Shown: positions 47,401-58,017, numbered from the stretch's first letter. The stretch is DNA of 60,000 bases from Takakia lepidozioides (GCA_030704615.1 CM060731.1:65578756-65638755), one strand, 5' to 3'. A program made the numbers and translations. Notes: generated by a model not told the origin, from the letters alone.

Positions 47401-48552
47401 CCTCCAATGACATTTGGGGAGGGGAAACAATCGAAATGTTCAGGTCCTTCAAAGTCTGATCCAGCACAATGACGGCGCGCTTTTCGAGCTGCAAATTGTA
47501 TATTTGTCAGAATTGCAAATAAGATACTCATCACATACTTGAAGAAAGAAAACGGCATATTTGAATACACACCTGACTCCAAAATGTAGCCTTGTGGAGC
47601 CAGTTATCAAACACCAAATCACTGATTCCTTCCACCTTTGTGCCAGGCTGTATGGTGCTATTTGGGAACTGATTCAAGTCCTTTACTGTTTGATCTGAGT
47701 TCCATATCTCCAGCCAACTTATTTTTGTTTGTGGGTCGACCATCGATATGGCCAGCCGGTGCAATTTCTCCTGCTGCATCTCCGGATGCACATGCTTGTC
47801 ATAGTGTGTTTTGATCTGCTGAAGGAACTCAGAACCAAGTCCAGGATCTACTATTCTAAGCTGCTTTCCGAAGGCGGACATCAATTTGGTTCTTCGCATT
47901 TCAAACTCCTTCTTTATTGCAGCTTCCACACCCTTTGATGTCCTTAGTTCCTCTGGTGTAGTGCGGTAATATTCGGATTTTCCCTTCTCAGCTTCCTCTG
48001 CCAGTTCTTGCTGCATTGATTCAAGTAGAAATTAACACCGAAGGGACTACAAACATGTATTCGAAAAGTAAACTGAGTACAGACTCGGGCTTACCGCATA
48101 TATGTACTCCAAAAACGCCTCTCGTGTCAAAGAATACCAAGTGCCTGCAGCTCTTCCCTTTCGCACTTCTTGATTATATTGGGTGGAAAATCATCCAGCT
48201 TCATCAGACCAATCCTCTGAATTCGGAATAGTGTATGGACCAAGCTTGTTGTCACATGCGATTTCTCTGTCGATCTGCAAAAACATTGGAAACATTGCAT
48301 TCCTTAACACTGTTTTTTGGGATTAATAAGACACTACAAGGGAATGAAATCTCCTGGATGACTTACTTGTTCACGTCGTGCATAGCTGTAAGAAGCCTAG
48401 CGATGTCGTTTCCAGGATCCAAAACCATTGCCTCTACAGCAACATGCTTGTCTTTGTCTTTCGCATGGTGTTTCTGAATGTATCCCATCCATGCCAGCAA
48501 TCGGTGGTTGCCGTCCCAGACATGTGGTTGCAGAATATCATGAGGCATCATT
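44432..48552 (-). pseudogene. ParB/DNA-methyltransferase-like gene, family 1, copy D (best-preserved family-1 copy)
   Basis: Minus-strand exons: 48367-48552 (truncated upstream), 48095-48274, 47573-48010, 47262-47488, 45652-46303, 45203-45539, 44718-45000 and 44432-44624, all with GT/AG borders. The first carries QPHVWDGNHRLLAWMGYI, with the ParB/sulfiredoxin GxHR signature (Gly-Asn-His-Arg), then VLDPGNDIARLLTAMHDVNK. The second ends with TWYSLTREAFLEYIYA. The third has RIVDPGLGSEFLQQ and EKLHRLAISMVDPQ; the fourth LEKRAVIVLDQTL and RKWRGLTWRYCFF. The fifth to eighth carry DWSPSHF, a Lys-rich linker, the motif IV-like IPDG, PWRGA and ATYHACKAGG. Damage: a frameshift in exon 2, small deletions (including near 45474 just before IPDG and in the WRGAK region), and 5' truncation by a foreign fragment. 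The architecture is ParB-like domain, middle domain of unknown function, basic linker, methyltransferase-like domain. Enzymatic activity is not established. Confidence 0.8.
46444..47180. repeat. Seven intronic 20-bp palindromes, family-1 type (copy D)
   Basis: Sites at 46444-46463, 46549-46568, 46727-46746, 46834-46853, 46929-46947, 47038-47057 and 47161-47180, read as GAATGTCGTCAACGACATTC on the plus strand. They match the seven of copy A in mirror order, including the one with the altered centre (46929). All are inside the 46304-47261 intron. Confidence 0.9.
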
Positions 48553-48880
48553 GGCAATTGTCGACATCCCAGATGGCCAGGCTGTGCCACCAACAAGACG
48601 CCAGGCTGGAACAAATTCGTACTGGAGTTGGGTGTTCGGGTTCTGTAATAACTTCCTCTCTGATGCAGGGAGTTTGTAACAATGATAGTCGTCGGGCATT
48701 GACATCATACCTCAAGTCTTCACGCACATGCAACCTTGTGAAAGGGGGTTCCCTGGTCAGCTGGTATATGATGAGTTTCAATGTTCTCTGCAGCTCCACT
48801 CTAGTCTGTTATGATCGACACCGATCATCACCGATTCCTGAGTTCTGAAGCGATGTGATTGTGTTTACCACACTACCTCA
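48553..48880 (+). pseudogene. Shredded methyltransferase fragment
   Basis: Plus-strand sequence collinear with about 8243-8720 of copy B but shortened by at least eight short internal deletions (for example after GCTGTGCCA, after AAATTCG, after GCAGGGA, after CAAGTCTTCA). What remains keeps the order: IPDG region, WSWVFGF region, DNDSRRAL region, the intron and the CACCGATCATCACCGATTC phrase. It interrupts copy D in the opposite orientation. Confidence 0.7.
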
Positions 48881-48892
48881 TGGATGACTTAC

Positions 48893-49126
48893 TTGTTCAC
48901 GTCGTGCATAGCTATAAGAAGCCTAGCAATAGGATCCAAAACCATAGCACATATGGTGTTTCTGAATGTATCCCATCCATGCCAGCAATCGGTGGTTGCC
49001 GTCCCAGACGTAGAACATGTGGTTGCAGAATTGCTATCATCGAACTCCTCATTGGCATCTTTCCAGCACTGATCTCTGGAGACACTAATGTGCGACACAT
49101 AAAACTTGTGCACCAAGTCTATATCC
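48893..49126 (-). pseudogene. Second ParB-like exon fragment
   Basis: Minus strand; repeats 48367-48545 with internal deletions and extends further upstream. FYVWDGNHRLLAWMGYI-type residues (about 48970-49015) are retained, preceded by CWKDANEEFDDSN, which corresponds to CWREANTEFEEY in family-2 copy E. It therefore shows part of the ParB domain missing from copy D. Frames are broken. Confidence 0.65.
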
Positions 49127-49137
49127 ATGCACATGTC

Positions 49138-49820
49138 ATGCGCATACATATCGCTACACAACTACATCGCTGTCCAAAACCACACAACACATGTGCACCA
49201 CACACTAGTATACCACTAGTCCACCACTAGTCCAGCCACTAGTCCAACCACTAGGCTACAACTAGTCAGTCACTAGGCTGCCACTATGCTGCCCACTATG
49301 GCAGTCACTAGTCCACACAATGATAAAGAAGAAGAATACAAGCACGCTCACAAAGCTGAAGCATAAACTCATGCATATATAACCTCATCACTCAAATACA
49401 AGTCAAGCCAAGTGCACCCCACGCCATGGGGAATCCACACTACGGCGCCATAGCTAGGCGCGGTGAGGCTCAACTCGAGAAAGATGAGCCTCCGCGCTTG
49501 CCGTGATAACCACTCCAGGGCCTAAATCTGCCTTGACCCCTGGATTGACACTTGGGCCAATCCCAAATGTCAATATGTAAAAGCTAGCTATTTCCTAGCT
49601 AGTTTCACACTAGTGGTAAAATAACTTGACAGCTGTCGTGCATACATATCGCTACACAACTACATCGCTGTCCAAAACCACACAACACATGTGCACACCA
49701 CACACTAGTATACCACTAGTCCACCACTAGTCCAACCACTAGTCCACCACTAGGCTACAACTAGTCAGTCACTAGGCTGCCACTATGCTGCCCACTATGG
49801 CAGTCACTAGTCCACACAAT
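49138..49820 (-). repeat. 3' LTR-like region with 185-bp terminal direct repeats
   Basis: Reading the minus strand, TAGGGGGGCGAT (PPT) is followed at 49820 by TGTGTGGACTAGTGACTGCC. A unit of about 185 bp (49636-49820), full of CACTAG/CTAGTG phrases, recurs at 49138-49321. Between them are about 315 bp with CTAGCTAG and AGTGTCAATCC phrases. The layout matches 17354-17899. Confidence 0.6.
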
Positions 49821-50076
49821 CGCCCCCCTAGCTGGTGCTTAGGTCCCTCTAAGTCCAGGTAGCCACAATGTGATAGTGACCATAGCCTCACTAAGTCCTC
49901 CACCACTATCCCTACTACACTCAAACTCGATAGATCAAGAGGCCGGGTGCAAGAGTTGCCCCATCGTTAGTCGCCGTCTTGCAACCTGTGAACTTGAGCT
50001 TGGGATCTCATGTATTGACTCCTATGAGCTTGGCCTCCCATGTCTTGTTAGCTGCCTCCAGTCATGTCCACTGCCA

Positions 50077-50499
50077 CTATCCCAAGCAGTGTGGACACAA
50101 CCAATCTCCGTCAGGAACCTTCTCAAGAGGTGGTGTCAAGCATCCCATATGCCAACCCCTTGAGCATCGATCACACACCAGCATGGTGGCTGCCCCTTTG
50201 GCAGACCCACAGAGCATGCACCTCAAACCTGCAGGTACCACTGCCAAGTTTGGGTCAACTCTGCCATCGACATTGGGAAGGTGACATGGCGCACAATTAC
50301 GCACATGGTCCTTCCAAGTCATGCCATCCCGACCCTCCAAGATCAGGACCCCTGAGGGCAACACCTCTCGAACCCTCAGAATAACACGCCCTGCAGTAAC
50401 ATCCAGAGTCGTAGGAGCAGTCTGCTGCAAATAAACATAGTCACCAGGGCTAAACCTCCGAACCCCCAGGACGATATCCTCCACCACGTATAGTGGCAT
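50077..50499 (-). CDS. Integrase C-terminal tail with PHD finger
   Basis: A 140-residue frame that continues the pol polyprotein after a one-base shift in a G run near 50470 (the fragment at 16484-17097 has one G fewer and stays in frame there). The first half has FSPGDYVYLQQTAPTTLDV and ILEGRDGMTWKDHV, an integrase C-terminal SH3-like region. The second half is a PHD finger with ligands C-x2-C (CMLC), C-x2-C (CDRC), H-x2-C (HMGC) and C-x2-C (CPHC) and the conserved Trp before HMGC. PHD fingers read histone H3 tails in known proteins, so a role in choosing the integration site is plausible. TAG-type stop at 50077. Confidence 0.82.
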   Translation of the reverse strand: MPLYVVEDIVLGVRRFSPGDYVYLQQTAPTTLDVTAGRVILRVREVLPSGVLILEGRDGMTWKDHVRNCAPCHLPNVDGRVDPNLAVVPAGLRCMLCGSAKGAATMLVCDRCSRGWHMGCLTPPLEKVPDGDWLCPHCLG

Positions 50500-53041
50500 A
50501 CCTCAACGTATCACGGTGCTGTGCAATGGCAAGGTTCTCAAAAGCCATGGGCATGACTTTCTTGAACAACTCTGCACGCTGATCACATGCACGTACCCAC
50601 ACGTCCGGATCGTCAAGGTTAAGGACTTGAGCAGTGTCCCTACGAATGGCTGCAGGCAAATCCGGCTCTCGGCCAAAGAGAAGGAAATATGGTGAGAAGG
50701 AGGCAAGTGATGCTTGTTTGCTGAACCTGTAGCCCATGGCTAACCAAGGAACCTGAAGATCCCAATCTCCTAGGTGTCCCTTCTGCAAGCCATACTTGCG
50801 CAAACCCCTCTTCACCGTCTGAACAACTCTCTCTGCTAAGCCATCGGCCTCAGGATGATCCCGAGAAGTGGTGCGGTGGTCTATCAAGGCTTTATCACAC
50901 AAAGCCTGAAACTCCCCCAAGAACTCTCTCCCTTGGTCCGTGAGTACCTCAGCTGGAGCACCAAATCGGCTAAGCACACGATCCAAGAATGCATACGCAG
51001 CCCCCTCACTAGCCTTGTCAGGCAATGGAACCAACTCAATCCACTTGGAGAAGTGCTCCACCATCACCAACACATATCTGTGGTGGCGCATAGTCAGTGG
51101 CAACGGTCCTGCGAAGTCAAGACTCCACCTGTAGCCCAATCCCATGATTGGTAAAGGATGCAACTGTGGTGTAGGGGCGTTGAATGAAGCACGCACCCTG
51201 TCACACACCATGCACCTAGCCACGAACTGTTGCACCTCTGTATGCATACCACGCCACCAATACTGCCCCTGCAGTAAACTGTGAGTGCGTCGCACTCCAA
51301 AATGCCCCAACTCCTCATGGGCATGCCGCACTAACCGTGCACGCTGTGTGGGGTGAGGCACAATCCTCACCCGACCATCCTCCCACACTCGAAGTAGGTG
51401 TATCCCCTCCCACTTGAACCTCTTGGCTCGTTGCAGGATCCGATCCCTCTCCCTGGCAGTCACAATGGCTGCCGTGTCTCCCGTGCGGAGGTAGTCCAAC
51501 ACAGCCGAATCCTCATGTATATCTCTGGCACCTAGCTCATCACTAGCCTCAGGGTCCTCAGACACTCCGTCTACAGTCATCCCTGTTGTAGGTCCAATCT
51601 GACCTCCCGATGCCAAGATACACAAAAATGCAGATGCGTGCCATCCCGGCACCATCTCCTCGTCCGTCTCACCATGCCACCGAGCTCCAGTGTCATCCTG
51701 CTGGCTCATGCATGGATTGCGACTCAATCCATCCGCATCCCGATTGACCAAACCCGGTCGATGCACAACCTGAAAGTCATACTCCTGGAGTATAAGTGCC
51801 CACCGCTTCCCCGTAAGCTTGTCTGACTCCATCAACCACTTGAGTGGCTGGTGATCCGTGACAAGGGTGAAAAGATTGCCGTATAGATAGCACCTGAAGT
51901 GTGCCACGGCCCACACTGCAGCTAAGCACTCTCCCTCATATGAGCTGTACTTAGCCTCTGCAGCGTTGTTCGAGCGGCTAGCGTAAGCCACTACGAACTC
52001 TCTTCCCTCATCATCCACCTGTGTGAGCACCGCTCCAAGCCCCAGCATGCTCCAATCCGTATGCAGCTGAAAGGGACGCCCCCTGATAGGTCGTCTCAAG
52101 ATAGGCGCCGAGGTCAACCTCGCCTTGAGCTCTTGAAAAGCTCGTTCCTGCTCATCTTCCCACTGCCACTCCTGGTCCACCTTGGTCAGCTTGGTTAGAG
52201 CCTTTGCAATGGTACTAAATCCCTTGACAAACCGTCTATAATAGTTTGCCAACCCCATGAAAGCTCGAACTCGGCTCACATCCGTGGGGCGTGGAATTTG
52301 TGCAATGGCCTCTACCTTAGTCTGCTGTACCCCAATCCTCCAGGATATATCATGTGACCCATACTCAATCTGGTTGTGGAAAAACTTGCACTTCCCCGGA
52401 TGCAACTTCAATCCGTGCGCTCTCAAGCGCTCCAATACCACCTGAAGGTGTCTCTCATGCTCCTCCATCGTAACACTAAAGATGATGATGTCATCTATGT
52501 AGCACCGAGCAAAGTCCACCCCTGCTAGAATCCTATCCATGACTCTCTGAAACTCTGCAGGAGCATTCTTAAGCCCAAATGGTAAGAACCGCCACTGATA
52601 TAGGCAATCCTTGCCGTGCTCATTGATCCCCCAGAATGCGTCTTCTGCTTGTCCGCCTCCTTGATTGGCAACTGGTGATATCCGGATCGTAAATCCAAAG
52701 TGCTAAAGGCCTTAGCATGCCCGATGGCATCAAAGATCTCCTCTGTGTTGGCATGGCATACTTATCGGACTTGGTCTGACGATTTACAGGCCGGTAATCA
52801 CCGCACATACGTCTCTCTCCGTCCAATTGCCATAGACATCCTTCTTGGCTGGCATCACTGTGGCTGAAGCATACTCTCCACCAGAGAGCTCCACCAAACC
52901 TGCCTCCCAGAGATCTTGAGTCCTCATCTGAATCAAAGACCTCTCCATGTCACTGTATCTATAGGGTCTCCGAAAGATTGGCGTGTCAGTGGCCAACTCA
53001 ATACGGATCTCTTGACCCTTCAGTGCTCCCAAGTCCTTCAA
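50450..53041 (-). pseudogene. Gypsy pol: reverse transcriptase, RNase H, integrase
   Basis: The main frame, 52540-50450 (696 residues), has the RT catalytic motif YIDDI at residues 14-18, the RT thumb and connection, RNase H from about 155 (HTDWSMLGLGAVLTQ) to 290, the integrase zinc region at about 395-445 (HEELGHFGVRRTH and CMVCDRV), and the integrase core at about 455-590 with catalytic Asp in SLDFAGPL, Asp in LTDQGREF and Glu in HPEADGLAERVV. The N-terminal RT part (53041-52541) is split: RRPYRYSDMERSLIQ, then CGDYRPVNRQTKSDKYAMP in another frame. Several frameshifts between 52541 and 52800 inactivate RT in this copy. The active-site residues otherwise look intact. Confidence 0.87.
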
Positions 53042-53479
53042 ACTGAAGGCAAAGCAATTCCTGTAAGCCCTCAGGAACCGCCGTATACGTCGTCTCTCTC
53101 CTCCGGTGACAATGGGTCCAATGTCAGGCTCCCAATTGTCCTCCGTAACTGCAACCTTAAGTCCAGTGGGCTTAGAGGTAGAGGACGCGTCCAGTGGTTG
53201 CTATGTTGCAACCTCTTGAGCAGTACTCCCTGCCTGCTCAGTCAATGACAAGGCCTCAAATCCTGCCCCATCATCTCATCCTGAGGACTCCTCAACCCGA
53301 GAAGAATCCCCAAACTCATCCATTCACAGCCGCCTGGCGGCCAACTCCCTCGGAACCTCGAGCACTCCCACATGTGCATGGTGCGTGCACCCCGTGGTCC
53401 TCACATGCTCGCCCCCACTCACTGCCTGTACCGTCTCGGTAGGCAGAGAGACCATTGAGGGAAGTGTACTCCACACTCT

Positions 53480-54844
53480 GCGTTGCTCAGCCAGAGCCAA
53501 GCTGATAATCTAGGTCAAACAATTGAGATCCATTGCTTGCCCCAACACTTGACGACGTGATGCCTCAGAAAGAGACGACACCGCCGTGGTACCAGTGGTA
53601 AACCCATTGCCCGCTCACGCTCGTCAGCATTAGGCTCCACTAACTGTTGCAACTGAACATCCCACAGGAGGCCAGGTCCACTATCCCGGAAAGCATGCGA
53701 TCCTGGGAAGCTGAGCAGTGTAGGTAATTGCTGCTCGTGGTTGACCCACCTTGTTGACCACTACCAAAGGCGAACGGTCATCGTGTCCACACGCTGAGAC
53801 TGCCTCCCTGTGTCCAGAATGTTATCCACTGTGAGATGTGCTGGCCGCTGCACCCATCAAATGCACGCTTGAGCAGTGCGGGTGGCATCAAGTTAGTCCA
53901 CCATAGCCGTGGACGATGAGCCCGTGACCCCACTGTAGCTGCATCTAGCAACACTGCTGACCCAAGCCAAGACCGGACTTGATGCACACTGGCCATCACC
54001 CTGGCCGAGAATCGCCCATCAGTGGCACATTCTCCAAGATGTATGCTGGATATACAGCTTGATGAAGCTGCAAGTGGCGCAAAACCCGCACCATCTCCCA
54101 AAACAGACCCGACCTCGAGTCTCGCAATCCATTGCCATGCCCGGCTGATGAATGCCCTTGGCAGGGCCAACCTGCCACTACCAGATCAATGGAGCCAACC
54201 TGCTCCAAATCATGCGCCCCCAGCAACGAAATGTCTGCTGGCAAGGCCTGCTGATATCCACGAATTGCAGACACCGACAACAACTCAGGGTACCGCTGCA
54301 CCAACTGAGCAACATGGCGAAGTGAAACGCGTCGTGCAGTCTCATCCCTCTCCACATACAGTAACGCCGAAACTCGTACACCTGCCTGTAACACAGCAGC
54401 CAATCCGGTGTTGATCCCGCCAAACAAGTCCAGAAGACAAATGCCTTCATCCGGATACTGCCACACAACAGGTGTGGTGTCCAATGGAGACAATTGAGGT
54501 GGTCCTGGTGCAATCCCTGCACTCTCCTCCTCTCCTGACGGTACAAAAGCCTCCACCCAGGCTTGTTGCACCCGTTGATCAGCATCCCGCTGCAAATCCT
54601 TGCTCGTGCCCCACAATGGAGTCTGAGCAACCATGGTAGGCAACTCCGCCATACCATACATGTCACCCTGCTCTCCAGGAGGTATCACATCCTCTAAATG
54701 AGCGTTGCCCTCAAGCAACTCTCTAGGCCAACTCACTGCCGCTGTGAATGCTGCTAGTGTCGGCATCTTGCCTCGCTGGGCAACCGCAACTCCTCCTATG
54801 AACGTCACAGGGAGCTGCACACGCCGGCCCTCCCTGACTGCCAT
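53480..54844 (-). pseudogene. DNMT3/DRM-like C5-cytosine methyltransferase in the gypsy element
   Basis: Minus strand; the first 282-residue frame starts at 54844. Motif I is LLDLFGGINTG at residues 137-147; motif II-like LLYVERDE follows; motif IV is GWPCQG with catalytic Cys at about 228; motif VI is ILENVPLMG with ENV at 271-273. After a frameshift near 54010 the chain continues as LLDAATVGSRAHRPRLWWTNL, the DNMT3-type motif VIII/IX with HRxR and W-x-N-L. A last piece near 53480-53600 (LSEASRRQVLGQAMDL) resembles the DNMT3/DRM motif X region. Motif order is canonical, as in DNMT3, not permuted as in plant DRM. Family knowledge: such enzymes methylate cytosine C5, and methyltransferase-bearing gypsy elements have been reported in a charophyte alga and methyltransferase-bearing retroelements in dinoflagellates. 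Residues 1-130 have no recognised domain. Confidence 0.82.
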
Positions 54845-55018
54845 GCAGGCCTATAGGAAGCCGACTCCTCCCAAAAATCCAGGGTGAAGCCCATGGGGTA
54901 CAACACTGCCCCACCAACCAGGACATCGTATGAGACCGCGTCTGTCACAATGGCCTTGGCTCGCATCACTGAGCCATCTGTAGGGTGATCGGCCGTAGTC
55001 TGATAGCCAACTCACGCC

Positions 55019-55225
55019 GTGTCACGCCCGAGCCTGCTCCAATCCTCCCAGAGACGTCTGTATCTGGAAAGGACAAGGCTCCATATTCGTTTTCGTGAGG
55101 CCCAAGCCTGCAATAGGAACTCTGCCCAGCATCAATGGCTGAGCTCCCGAGTCCAACAAGACCCGCAGTGGCCGGTACCTCTTGCCTGCCGGTCCACTCA
55201 AATAGAAAATGTCATCCTGGTTGTC
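55019..55225 (-). pseudogene. Gypsy aspartic protease segment
   Basis: Minus strand: FYLSGPAGKRYRPLRVLLDS continuing GAQPLMLGRVPI. The LLDSGA core (codons about 55146-55161) has the DSGA-type active site of retroviral-type aspartic proteases. It lies between gag and the methyltransferase, in the same frame as the end of the gag region except for a TAA at about 55224. A stop follows ARA at about 55019. Confidence 0.7.
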
Positions 55226-57011
55226 TTACATGACAACTCCAGGTGTCACCATGGCGCGCTCAATGGCTGGCCTAGCTGGCAGCTCCATCAACCTGACAGC
55301 TGCAGCTTGCCATGGCGCCACCGTGGCAGTCTTGACCCTCAAATCCGAGGATCCCTCCGGCACTACACCTCCCACTATCTCCGCAGAAGATGAAGTAACC
55401 TCCCCACTCTCACAGAGTGTAGCTGCCAGCCTGAACACCTCAGCTGGTCTTACCCCCGGCGTCGCAATCATGGTAGCCGAGAACAATGGAGCCTGGCACA
55501 CAGATGTGGCCGCTCCTAGCAGCACACTAGCTGCCGTAGCCTTGGCAACACTAGGTAGTGGTGCTACCCGTGTAGCTCTCCCCAATGGCATAGTAACCTC
55601 CGCCTCGATAACAGTCGGGTGAGAACTAGGTGCCATGGATGGCGTCGACACTGTCTCCGCCAATGTGAATGACTGAGGAAGCCTAGCCTGACGGCTTGCC
55701 TCCCCACGTTGTGGATCCAACTCCACCTCTGCACCTTGTGGCTCAGGAACTCGTGCTGCTCCTCGAGTCACGGCTACAGCAGACTCCACCTGCACTAGTG
55801 GTAGTGCTGCTCCACACATGAATCCCATGCCTCCCATATCTCCTCCCTCAGGAGCAGGAGGTGGACCATCCGGCCTTAGAGCCGGTATCACCTGAGTTGT
55901 AGCCATGGCAGCGAGCCTCTGCTCTAACTGCTGAAGCCGGTTGGCCATGCCTTGGTCAACCCCCTGACCTCCGCGTCCTTGGCCATGTTGAGCTTGCCCT
56001 TGGGCTGCACCTCGTGGCTAGCCACCTCGTCCTCTCTGGGCTGCTCCACCTCGCCCCCGGCCACCATTGTTCCCTTGGAACTGGCCAGGGCGCAACTCAG
56101 GATGCAAACCATAACACTGGGCCTCTCCATGCCCGTGCTTGCCACAATGCCCACACTGCAACTGTGCAGGCTGTGCATGTGCCGGCCCTTTGCCTCCCTC
56201 TGGGAAATCCTTCTTGACATGGGGTCCTCCACATGTCCAGCACACCACATCCGCCCGTTGTTGGCCAGCAAATGAAGGGAGAGACCCCTGCATCTGAGGT
56301 CCTCTCTGCCCTTCCCTGAGCTTCACCTGAGCCCCCTTGTTGCCTTGAGCACGTTGAGGTAGTGGTTGGCTAGGAGCACCACTACCCCGTGGTGTCTCCT
56401 TAGCAAATCCCACCATGACCACTCGTTCCTCCACCATGTTGAGCTCTATCCGCTCTGCCAGCAAAAATACATTTGCTAAGGTGGGTTGGGCCGCTTGTAG
56501 GAGAGTTGCATCCCGCACCCTTCTCCTCAGCTCCTTGTCTAATATCCCATACCAGAATTGGACTGCCTGAGCTTCCGTAAACCCTTGGGTTACATTTATC
56601 AAGCGCCTCATGCGAGTGAAAGCCTCCCTCAAGCTCTCGGTCGGCTTCGTTGGAACTCTTGCAAGCTCCACAACTTCTCTGTCCTCACCCCTTGGTAGTT
56701 CCCTCTCAACTCTTCGAAGAACTCCACAACAGGGTTGAAGGCAGGCACGGGTGCTAGTGCTGGTGCGGTAGTGGCTTGGGTGGACGTCGTAGCTACTGTA
56801 CCACCAGTCCCACTAGTCCCACTGCTACTTGCTGAAGCTGTCGATGCAGCGGAAGTGTAGCCACTGCCCTCGTGGCTCTAGTGCCCCTAGTGATGGAGAC
56901 ATAGTCGGGTGACCAGTACATCCTCCACTCCTCGATCTCAACCTCATGCCCCCGCCTGAACTCATGGTAATCATCCATAGGCGGCCCCTCAAGGTGCTGA
57001 AACAGCCCCTT
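55226..57011 (-). pseudogene. Gypsy gag
   Basis: Minus strand. 56671-56018 has the capsid-like segment (ESLREAFTRMRRLINVTQGF, then VQFWYGILDKELRRRV and LANVFLLAERIE) and a nucleocapsid with CGHCGKHGHGEAQC, a perfect C-x2-C-x4-H-x4-C knuckle, preceded by a degenerate one (CWTCGGPH without its last Cys). A Gly/Arg-rich tract follows. 55948-55226 continues with MANRLQQLEQRLAAM, a short coiled-coil-like start, then an Ala/Pro-rich linker. The N-terminus (57011-56793) begins abruptly at the LTR fragment, and frameshifts separate the parts. Confidence 0.78.
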
Positions 57012-57290
57012 TGTCGCGCACCTCACTTCGGTAAGCTCCCCTTCAAGTCATAGTTACTCGCTTTGATGCGCGCGCCTGACTCCCAACCTGGCCGCCCGGG
57101 CCAACTTGGAGCTTCGGCTGCTCACCGGGACATAACGGTCCCCCTTCGCTTCCCCCTAAACCTCCACCTAATTGGGACTAGGAGAATTCCTTTGGTAGAT
57201 GGCAGTCCGGAACAGCTCCCCACTCTTTGGTCGCTTTCCGGCTCGCTCGCTTACTCACTAGTTTTTGGTCACCAACGGGCTTGCAAAGGG
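57012..57290. repeat. Truncated TGTCGCG-type LTR
   Basis: Matches the first ~280 bp of the solo LTR at 30705-31431 (TGTCGCGCACCTCACTTCGG, GATGCGCGCGCCTGA, GGGACATAACGGTCC). It cuts the gag gene of the gypsy element at 57011 and ends at an altered junction before the LINE 5' segment. Confidence 0.8.
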
Positions 57291-57309
57291 AATTCCACAG
57301 GCCCTCACG

Positions 57310-58017
57310 TTCGGTCGGTGGGGCGCCAATGGAAGAACCTGGAATCAGCGGTGGAGAAGACCGTTGTGAAGAGGACGACTCTTCTTGAACTTGGTGTCTG
57401 GAGCTTGGACTCTGGTGCGCATCAGGAACATGTGAGCTAGGGGTAGGGGTACGTTGGCGTTGGGGTCTTCCAAGAGGAGCAAGTCTTCTAGCAGGAGCAG
57501 TTTGCGGCTGTGTTCAGCACCTCTCGTTGCTCTGGGGAGCGAATTGTCAGGGATGGTGGAGTAGGCGGTAAAGGGGTTGTGGTGAGGGCTGGAGCTGGCT
57601 GCCTGTACGGCGTCGGGGCTGAACAAGCTGGGGGACGAGCCGATCGAGGCCGCCTGACCGGCGTGGGGCCCACTGTTGCACAACGTCCGCTTGCTCGCTT
57701 AGCGCTGCTACCGCTGTCGCTACTGCCAACACCTCCACTAACTTGGTGGCGCTGCAGGCCTTGCCGAGGTCTGGCGGCGACGCCGCTCATCGTACTTTTC
57801 ACTTCCTTCTCTTTGTCTCTCTCGCCCTCTAGATACGATCGCACACCCGAAAAGCCAAATGACAGCCTTCACCGGCGTTGGCGCTCTCTTTCGCGCTCAG
57901 TGGAAAAGCACAGTGGAATTCACTTTCTAAAGGTCTCGTTGCTTCCCTACTGCCACAAAATACGGACGGAGTGGAAATTCCATCCGGGACATAAACTGGC
58001 GACGCCATAAGAATCAA
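57310..58017 (-). pseudogene. LINE 5' segment, duplicate locus
   Basis: Nearly identical to 31590-32275 (SGVAARPRQGLQRHQVSGG region). It lacks the 131-bp GAAGCT-rich insertion and ends at GGTCGGTGGGGCGCCAATGG. No RT follows. Confidence 0.65.

Larger units (their letters stand above)
49138..57011 (-). mobile_element. Ty3/gypsy retrotransposon carrying a C5 methyltransferase and a PHD finger
   Basis: Minus strand. Order from 5' to 3': gag with a zinc knuckle, aspartic protease, DNMT3/DRM-like cytosine methyltransferase, reverse transcriptase, RNase H, integrase, PHD finger, polypurine tract, LTR-like end. RT before integrase is the Ty3/gypsy order. The 5' LTR is lost: gag is cut at 57011 by a fragment of the TGTCGCG-type LTR. 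Frames are interrupted by several single-base shifts, so the copy is not autonomous, though it is far better preserved than the fragments at 16484-17899 and 20130-20495. Confidence 0.88.
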
